10,419 nt of DNA. Origin: JAYPWI01 sp038135065 (GTDB taxonomy: Bacteria; Actinomycetota; Acidimicrobiia; Acidimicrobiales; Poriferisodalaceae). The notes beneath the pieces are model-generated. The model was not told the origin of the DNA and did not search any database. It saw only the letters and a program-made list of their open reading frames with translations. The translations under genes and the position numbers were made by a program. Location: positions 1 through 10,419 of the forward strand of contig JAYPWI010000061.1 of assembly GCA_038135065.1 (NCBI GenBank), given 5' to 3'. Each line of letters starts with the position of its first letter. The stretch's first letter is position 1. Below, one piece after another: positions 5,778 through 10,419 of the stretch.

Positions 5778-6634
5778 GGTGTCCACAGTGTTCGCATCAT
5801 CAGCCGAATCGGGTGGGGATGGTGTGCGGGGGCTGCGGCCGCCACTATCTGATTCCACCGGATCATGCGTCTCGGCTATCGGATCGCAAGGTGGTGATGG
5901 CGGCCGCTCGGGCCACGGGTGGCGGCGAGTGGTGGGTGACCGCCAATGGTGTTGCCGCAGTGCTGGCTCGACGGCGACGGCCACTGTTCGGAATGTTTCC
6001 CAGGACGTCCCGGGCGGCGTTCGAACGGTGGAGGGAAACGATCCTGCAGTACCACCAGACGTACCCCATCCATCGCCTGATCGACCGTCCGGCCTTGGAG
6101 ACGGATGCAGGGACGCCTTGGCCCGAGCCGGATCTGTTCGACTACGGGGCAGAGCGGGTCTTGGTGGTGGACGATCCCTTGCTCGTCGACCTCTTCGTGC
6201 GGAACTGGGTGCACTCCGACAGTCGAACCGTGATCGTGTCGATCGACGGCTACCCCCGCCGAGCCTTGGACCTTGCCAAGCAACTGGTCGCTGACCGGGA
6301 CGACCTGCCGATCTGCCTGCTGCACTCCTCAGGGGCTGCGCCGGAAGACATGGCGGCGGACACCCGGGAACTACTCGCCGTGGACCAGGGGCGACCGGTC
6401 GACGATCTCGGGTTGGCCGTGGACGCCCCCCGAAGGGTGCGGGCGCTCCACCCGTGGCGCCGGATCGGCCCGGCGTCCGTCGATTGCCTACCGATGGGGG
6501 CGCTCACCGTCGGTGTGTCGGGTCTTCTGGCCGCCATCACGGTGGCCGGGGGCATGGCCGGGGGCGGGGACACTTCCCACACCTCCCATGTCTGGGATGA
6601 CGCAACCGATGGTGGTGACGGTGACTTCGGCTGA
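5774..6634 (+). CDS. Zinc-ribbon protein with alpha/beta core, hydrophobic segment and acidic tail
   Basis: Not recognised as a named family. The 286-aa product starts with a zinc ribbon, CPQC at residues 3-6 and CGGC at 18-21, leaving 11 residues between the pairs. Residues 35-110 are basic and Trp/Arg rich (ARRRRP, RAAFERWRET). Residues 125-205 alternate strands and helices (ERVLVVDD, RTVIVSIDGYP, LPICLLHSSG) and recall a Toprim/Rossmann-like core, but the Asp-x-Asp expected for Toprim is not there. A hydrophobic segment at 241-259 could be a membrane anchor. The tail has HTSHVWDD and DGGDGDFG. The start is GTG 5774, with GGGGAG 8 bases upstream and the zinc ribbon at once after it. The next gene follows in the same frame after one codon, so the two products very probably act together. 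Confidence 0.78.
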   Translation: MRCPQCSHHQPNRVGMVCGGCGRHYLIPPDHASRLSDRKVVMAAARATGGGEWWVTANGVAAVLARRRRPLFGMFPRTSRAAFERWRETILQYHQTYPIHRLIDRPALETDAGTPWPEPDLFDYGAERVLVVDDPLLVDLFVRNWVHSDSRTVIVSIDGYPRRALDLAKQLVADRDDLPICLLHSSGAAPEDMAADTRELLAVDQGRPVDDLGLAVDAPRRVRALHPWRRIGPASVDCLPMGALTVGVSGLLAAITVAGGMAGGGDTSHTSHVWDDATDGGDGDFG

Positions 6635-6637
6635 GAG

Positions 6638-8356
6638 GTGACGGCGCTCTGGGCATACACGGGCCCCCGAGACCCTCACCTCGATCGGTTGATGGCTGAC
6701 GCTCTGGGCCATCGCGGTCGTCTGACCTCCGAACCCGGTGTTCGAGACGACGACCCTTTGGCGACCATCGGTGTCGCTCTGCCCCGTGACGATGGAGCCC
6801 TCGGTGGGCGAACACGGGTGGCCGGTCATGTCGTCGGGATCGCCGGACGTCTGCCCCCAGGCGTTTCCGTGGACACGGTTGCTGTAGCCCTGGCTCAGCG
6901 GGGGTGTGCTGCCCTGGACGACCTCGGTGGTGAGTGGATCGTGGCTTGGCGGAATGAGCGAACGCTGGTCGTTGCTCGCGACGCGCTCGGGGTGCGCACC
7001 GCGTATTGGGGAAGCCACCGAGGTCGGGTGCTGGTGGGGGTGGAGCCGAAGGCGGTCTTGGCGGCGCCCGGATTTCCCCGCACCCTCGATGTCGGGGCGA
7101 TCGGCCAATTTCTGACCTTCAGCTTCGTGCCAGGGGAGCGGTGCACCCTGCGCGACCTGCGGGAGATCCCGGCAGGCCACCGACTCGAGGTCGACCTGGC
7201 GACCGGCGACACCCGCACGGTCCGCTGGTTCTTCCACGAGGAGGTCGAACCCGAGGACTGCAGCCCCGAAGCCGCCGTATCCATGGTGCGCGCCGCCGTT
7301 GACCGCGCAGTGGCCGATCGGTTGCCCGGGAACGACGACGTCACGGCCTTCCTGTCCGGTGGTCTGGACTCGTCGGTCGTGGTGTGCGCAGCGGCTGCCA
7401 TGCGGCGGGAACGAGGAGACTCCCCGCCCAAGACGTTCTCGTTGCACTTCGGCGAGGAGTACCCCTCGGAAACCGAGTTCGCCCAGATGGTGGCTGATCG
7501 AGCAGGAACCGACCACAGCACGCTCGAGGTCACTGGTCGGGAGGTGGGCGAGTGCCTGAGGGAGATGATCTGGCACCTCGACGACCCGATCGGCGATCCG
7601 GTTACCGCCGGAAACTACGTACTGGCCCGGATTGCCTCGGAGCACTCGGGGTGGGTGCTGAACGGCGAGGGTGGTGACCCCGTGTTCGGTGGTCCCAAGA
7701 ACCTGCCGATGCTGCTCGCTCACTGGTACCCGACCCTCGATGACCCCGATGGCCGGGAAGAGCGGTACCTGGCGACGTGGCGGCGGGCCGGGGAGGAGGT
7801 GTTGGCTCTGTTGCACCCCGACCTCCGGTCCGAGTTCGATCGGGAACGCGACCTCGTCGATGTGGTGCGGCCCTACCTGCGCGCCGATCAACCCCACCAC
7901 TTCCTCAACAAGTTGATGGTGGCCAACATGCGGCTCAAGGGTGCCCACCTGATCCTGCCCAAGGTCGACCGGATGGTCGGTGCGTTCTCGATGACGCCGC
8001 TCAGTCCCTTGTTCGACCGTGAGGTTGTTCGGACCAGTCTGCGTGTCCCGCCCGGGACCAAGCTGCGGTCGGGCATCGAGAAGTGGGCGCTGAAGGAGGC
8101 CTACCGAGATCTCGTGCCCGCTGAGGTGATCGCCAGACCCAAGAGCGGCATGAGGGTGCCGGTACGGCACTGGTTCCGGGGCGAGCTCCGGGCCGAAGCG
8201 CGTTCGGTGCTGTCCCCGAGGGCGATACGCCGGGCGGGCATCTTCGACGAGCGACGTGTTCGCGACATGCGGCGGTATCGAACTGGCCGAGACGGGATCC
8301 GGCTCTGGATGTTGATGACCTTCGAGCTGTGGCGACGCAACGTCTTCGGGGAGTAG
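6638..8356 (+). CDS. Asparagine-synthetase-like enzyme lacking the glutaminase cysteine
   Basis: A 572-aa member of the AsnB superfamily, which adenylates a carboxylate and forms an amide. The N-terminal class II glutaminase-like domain (about 1-200) is degenerate: the protein starts MTALWAYTG where AsnB has Met-Cys-Gly-Ile, so the nucleophile Cys2 is missing, although HRG (25-27) and LVVARDALGVR (110-120) remain. The synthetase domain keeps the ATP-pyrophosphatase loop SGGLDSS (240-246), NGEGGDPVFGG (342-352), KVDRMVGAFSMTPLSPLFD (442-460) and PKSGMRVPVRHWF (501-513). It therefore probably uses free ammonia or another amine and not glutamine. The GTG is chosen because the in-frame stop of the preceding gene is one codon away. 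This is not a lasso cluster: no B1/B2 protease or recognition gene is near. The substrate is unknown; the upstream protein is a candidate partner. Confidence 0.88.
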   Translation: MTALWAYTGPRDPHLDRLMADALGHRGRLTSEPGVRDDDPLATIGVALPRDDGALGGRTRVAGHVVGIAGRLPPGVSVDTVAVALAQRGCAALDDLGGEWIVAWRNERTLVVARDALGVRTAYWGSHRGRVLVGVEPKAVLAAPGFPRTLDVGAIGQFLTFSFVPGERCTLRDLREIPAGHRLEVDLATGDTRTVRWFFHEEVEPEDCSPEAAVSMVRAAVDRAVADRLPGNDDVTAFLSGGLDSSVVVCAAAAMRRERGDSPPKTFSLHFGEEYPSETEFAQMVADRAGTDHSTLEVTGREVGECLREMIWHLDDPIGDPVTAGNYVLARIASEHSGWVLNGEGGDPVFGGPKNLPMLLAHWYPTLDDPDGREERYLATWRRAGEEVLALLHPDLRSEFDRERDLVDVVRPYLRADQPHHFLNKLMVANMRLKGAHLILPKVDRMVGAFSMTPLSPLFDREVVRTSLRVPPGTKLRSGIEKWALKEAYRDLVPAEVIARPKSGMRVPVRHWFRGELRAEARSVLSPRAIRRAGIFDERRVRDMRRYRTGRDGIRLWMLMTFELWRRNVFGE

Positions 8357-8416
8357 TCCTGCGGGGTGGTTGTCGACGTTGTCGTCGGACCTCGGGCAGG
8401 TGAACGCTCGCTCGAG

Positions 8417-8445
8417 TTCACAAGGGCCGACGAAGTCCCTACACT
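8417..8445 (+). promoter_or_regulatory. Promoter of tRNA-Arg
   Basis: TTCACA (8417-8422), a 17-base spacer and TACACT (8440-8445) form a good primary sigma-factor promoter. The expected start near 8452 leaves about 20 bases of 5' leader before the tRNA. Confidence 0.7.
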
Positions 8446-8471
8446 GCTCCCTCGCACCAGTATCGGTGCGG

Positions 8472-8545
8472 GCGCTCGTAGCTCAATTGGATAGAGCATC
8501 TGACTACGGATCAGAAGGTTGGGGGTTCGATTCCCTCCGAGCGCG
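8472..8545 (+). tRNA. tRNA-Arg(ACG)
   Basis: Acceptor arms GCGCTCG (8472-8478) and CGAGCGC (8538-8544) pair fully with discriminator G. D stem GCTC/GAGC, anticodon stem TCTGA/TCAGA with loop CTACGGA and anticodon ACG (8506-8508), and T loop GGGTTCGATTCCC are all present. CCA is not encoded (CTG follows), unlike the two serine tRNAs. A34 is normally edited to inosine by TadA to read CGU/CGC/CGA. Confidence 0.97.
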
Positions 8546-8558
8546 CTGGGTGTTGAGA

Positions 8559-8583
8559 CGGATCGATGTGCCGATCTGATCCG
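8559..8583 (+). terminator. Weak hairpin after tRNA-Arg
   Basis: CGGATC (8559-8564) can pair with GATCCG (8578-8583), and an alternative inner pairing GATCG/CGATC exists (8561-8565 with 8572-8576). No T tract follows, so termination is uncertain. The rest of 8584-8681 is relatively AT-rich around 8628-8665 and probably carries the promoter of the next gene, but I cannot fix its boxes. Confidence 0.25.
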
Positions 8584-8681
8584 AGCCTCTCTGAGTGAGG
8601 GATTCGCCCGAGTGGTGGACGGCCAACACAAATAGTTTCGAAATTCCTCAACATCTGCGTTACTGACGCCGAAGTGCGGTG

Positions 8682-10419
8682 ATGCGATTTTTCGGTGTGA
8701 TGTTGTTTGTGCTCGCTGGGCTCACCGGGCTGCCCGTGGCAGCCGCCGAGCAACCGGCGGACTCCGATGGTGAAGTATCGATCGCCGGCCCGGGTGACCT
8801 GGACCTGACGTTCGGAGTCGACGGAAAGGTCACCACCGATATCGGAGTTGATAGTGGTCACGCCGTAGCGCTCGGTGCGGACGGCACCATCTTGGTTGCC
8901 GGTATGAGTCGGGATGGTTCCGGTGACGACATTGCGGTGGTCCGCTACACCTCGGACGGCTCGTTGGACCCCACGTTCGGGGTGGGGGGCGTTGTCACCA
9001 CCGCTGTTGGCCTTGATGCCCAGGCAGAGTCCATTGCGATCAACGCTGACGGACAGGTGATCGTGGCTGGGTACAGCAGCACAGGGGCCGACTACGACAT
9101 CGTCGTGGTCCGGTACAACCCAGATGGCTCGTTGGACCCCACGTTCGGGGTGGGGGGCGTTGTCACCACCGATCTCTCAAGTTCGGATTTCGGTCGCTCG
9201 GTAGTCGTCGATGACAGCGGCAGGGTCGTCGTTGCCGGCTACACCCGCCCAGGAACCGACCACGACATCGCCGTGATTCGGTACAACGTAAATGGAACGC
9301 TGGATACCAGCTTCGGTGATGGTGGGGTTGTCATCACTGATATTCAGGGGGACCGTGACTATGCCTGGTCGGCTGCAATTGGTGCCGGCGGGACCATTGT
9401 GGTGACCGGGTACAGCTACGACGGCCTGGACTCTGATGTCGCCGTCGTGCGCTACAACGCCGATGGATCCCTGGATTCGACGTTCGGGGTGGGCGGAAAG
9501 GTCACCACGGATTTCGGCGACGGCTCGGTCTACGGCCGGTCGGTGGCAGTGGATCAATTCGGAAGGACGTTGATCACCGGGTACACAGCCGGGCTAAGGG
9601 TCGTGCTGGCTCGCTACAACGCCGATGGTTCCCTGGATGCAACGTTTGGGGTAGATGGCAAGGTCACGACCGATGTGGGTCGGCCAGGGGCCTCTTTTGC
9701 CTGGTCCATCGCTCTCGAGCCCAGCGGCAAGGTTGTAGTCGGGGGGTATGGCCATGTCGAAACCGACATCGACATGGCCGTGCTTCGGTTCAACACGGAC
9801 GGGTCGCTGGACACCCTGTTCGGTGTCGATGGGATGGTGACCGTTGCGGTCGCACCGAAAGCAGACCGTATAGGAGATCATGGCCGGGCGCTGGCGCTGG
9901 ACGACCAGGGAAGAATCGTCGTCGCTGGATCCAGCGGCAGCGATATTGCAGTGGTTCGACTCGAGGGCGATCTCGGGCCCGTCGAGCCCCAGGGTTCCGG
10001 TTACTGGCTCGCCGACGAGGAGGGACAGCTGTACGAGTTCGGTGATGCGGGCGCCTTCGACCGTGATGAGTTGGGGGCGGACCTTCGGACGATTGCGGCG
10101 GTGGCTGCGCCGAGCGGTGGCGGTCTGTGGGTCCTGGACTCTGCAGGGGTGTTCCACGGTTACGGGGACGCGGCCGACCTGGGTGCGGTCGACGCGTCGG
10201 GCCTCGAGCGGGACGAGGGGCTGGTCTCGTTCATCCCCACCGACACGGGTCTGGGAGCATTGGCGGTGACGTCGAGTGGGCGGGTCATCGAGGTAGGGGA
10301 TGGGCGCTCATCGGGAGATCTAGGCGGCAAGGTACTGAACGCGCCGATCATCGCCGCTGTTGCCGATCCTGACGGCAGTGGGTATTGGTTGCTGGCTGCT
10401 GATGGTGGGGTATTCGGGT
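8682..10419 (+). CDS. Secreted delta-60 repeat (beta-propeller-like) protein, 3' end missing
   Basis: An open frame of 579 codons continues past the window edge. The start ATG at 8682 gives a signal peptide MRFFGVMLFVLAGLTGLPVAAA, with likely cleavage after Ala22; a GTG at 8679 is the alternative. From residue 40 there are seven delta-60 (DUF5122-type) repeats of 54-58 residues, each with LDxTFG followed by a Gly-Val-Val/Thr-Thr strand and a (V/L)RYNxDGSLD linker; they start at 8799, 8964, 9132, 9300, 9471, 9633 and 9807. From residue 438 about three repeats of 42 residues follow, with GSGYWLADEEGQLYEFGDA and again GSGYWLLAADGGVFG at 565. Both kinds of repeat are expected to form beta-propellers. 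The protein is probably exported and may bind surface ligands; no catalytic motif is seen. Confidence 0.9.
   Translation, partial: MRFFGVMLFVLAGLTGLPVAAAEQPADSDGEVSIAGPGDLDLTFGVDGKVTTDIGVDSGHAVALGADGTILVAGMSRDGSGDDIAVVRYTSDGSLDPTFGVGGVVTTAVGLDAQAESIAINADGQVIVAGYSSTGADYDIVVVRYNPDGSLDPTFGVGGVVTTDLSSSDFGRSVVVDDSGRVVVAGYTRPGTDHDIAVIRYNVNGTLDTSFGDGGVVITDIQGDRDYAWSAAIGAGGTIVVTGYSYDGLDSDVAVVRYNADGSLDSTFGVGGKVTTDFGDGSVYGRSVAVDQFGRTLITGYTAGLRVVLARYNADGSLDATFGVDGKVTTDVGRPGASFAWSIALEPSGKVVVGGYGHVETDIDMAVLRFNTDGSLDTLFGVDGMVTVAVAPKADRIGDHGRALALDDQGRIVVAGSSGSDIAVVRLEGDLGPVEPQGSGYWLADEEGQLYEFGDAGAFDRDELGADLRTIAAVAAPSGGGLWVLDSAGVFHGYGDAADLGAVDASGLERDEGLVSFIPTDTGLGALAVTSSGRVIEVGDGRSSGDLGGKVLNAPIIAAVADPDGSGYWLLAADGGVFG
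8958..9171 (+). repeat. Two identical 46-base copies inside the delta-60 repeats
   Basis: Bases 8958-9003 and 9126-9171 are identical over 46 bases, at a distance of 168 bases (one 56-residue repeat). They encode GSLDPTFGVGGVVTT. The other five repeat junctions have diverged at many third positions. Confidence 0.85.

Noticed and set aside
5668..6294. A 208-codon plus-strand frame overlapping the zinc-ribbon gene
   Set aside because: The first 35 or so codons look fairly coding-like, but most of the frame overlaps the zinc-ribbon gene, whose CxxC pairs and fold are much better supported.
6488..8170. A 560-codon open frame on the minus strand opposite the AsnB-like gene
   Set aside because: It is a mirror frame of a high-GC gene. 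The plus strand carries clear AsnB motifs, and the minus translation shows no domain and crosses the boundary into the zinc-ribbon gene.
5652..8356. Lasso peptide gene cluster
   Set aside because: An AsnB-like enzyme and a short peptide frame are present, but there is no precursor with the typical core, no PqqD-like recognition protein and no transglutaminase-like protease. The 286-aa protein matches none of these.
8799..9975. CRISPR or other DNA repeat array
   Set aside because: The periodicity of 162-174 bases is in frame and encodes delta-60 protein repeats; units vary in length and sequence.

Overview
The window looks like chromosomal DNA from a GC-rich actinobacterium, probably of the class Acidimicrobiia. 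This placement is an inference. It rests on strong G/C preference at third codon positions, TAnnnT -10 boxes placed 7-8 bases before start codons that lack a Shine-Dalgarno sequence (leaderless genes), and a secreted protein combining delta-60 repeats with 'GSGYWL..DG..FGDA' repeats, a style I associate with that class. I see no insertion sequence, integrase, CRISPR array or rRNA.

Left part (1-1450): the first 14 codons of an unidentified gene run leftward off the edge and are divergent from pheA (prephenate dehydratase, phenylalanine synthesis). Two serine tRNA genes follow on opposite strands: tRNA-Ser(UGA) on minus, convergent with pheA, and tRNA-Ser(GCU) on plus. The GCU gene is followed by a GC-rich hairpin.

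Middle (1451-5443): a flavin-dependent monooxygenase of the NtaA/SnaA/DszA type lies on plus. It converges with a three-gene minus-strand cluster, which reads in order of transcription: a 166-aa protein with a helical segment, a SAM-dependent methyltransferase 4 bases further on, and an alpha/beta hydrolase that also has its own leaderless-type -10 box. The first two genes are clearly coupled. No pathway can be named from these genes.

Main point of interest (5444-8356): after a 330-base divergent region holding two doubtful mini-ORFs and a TAGGGT box, an uncharacterised 286-aa protein is followed by an asparagine-synthetase-like enzyme. The 286-aa protein has an N-terminal zinc ribbon, an alpha/beta middle, one hydrophobic segment and an Asp/Gly-rich tail. 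The enzyme keeps the ATP-pyrophosphatase motif but has no glutaminase cysteine. The two ORFs are in the same frame, separated by one stop codon and one further codon, and form the best candidate here for an undescribed amide-forming or modification system.

Right part (8357-10419): tRNA-Arg(ACG) has a clear promoter. It is followed by a secreted beta-propeller-like repeat protein that is open to the window edge, with a signal peptide, seven delta-60 repeats and then about three repeats of roughly 42 residues.
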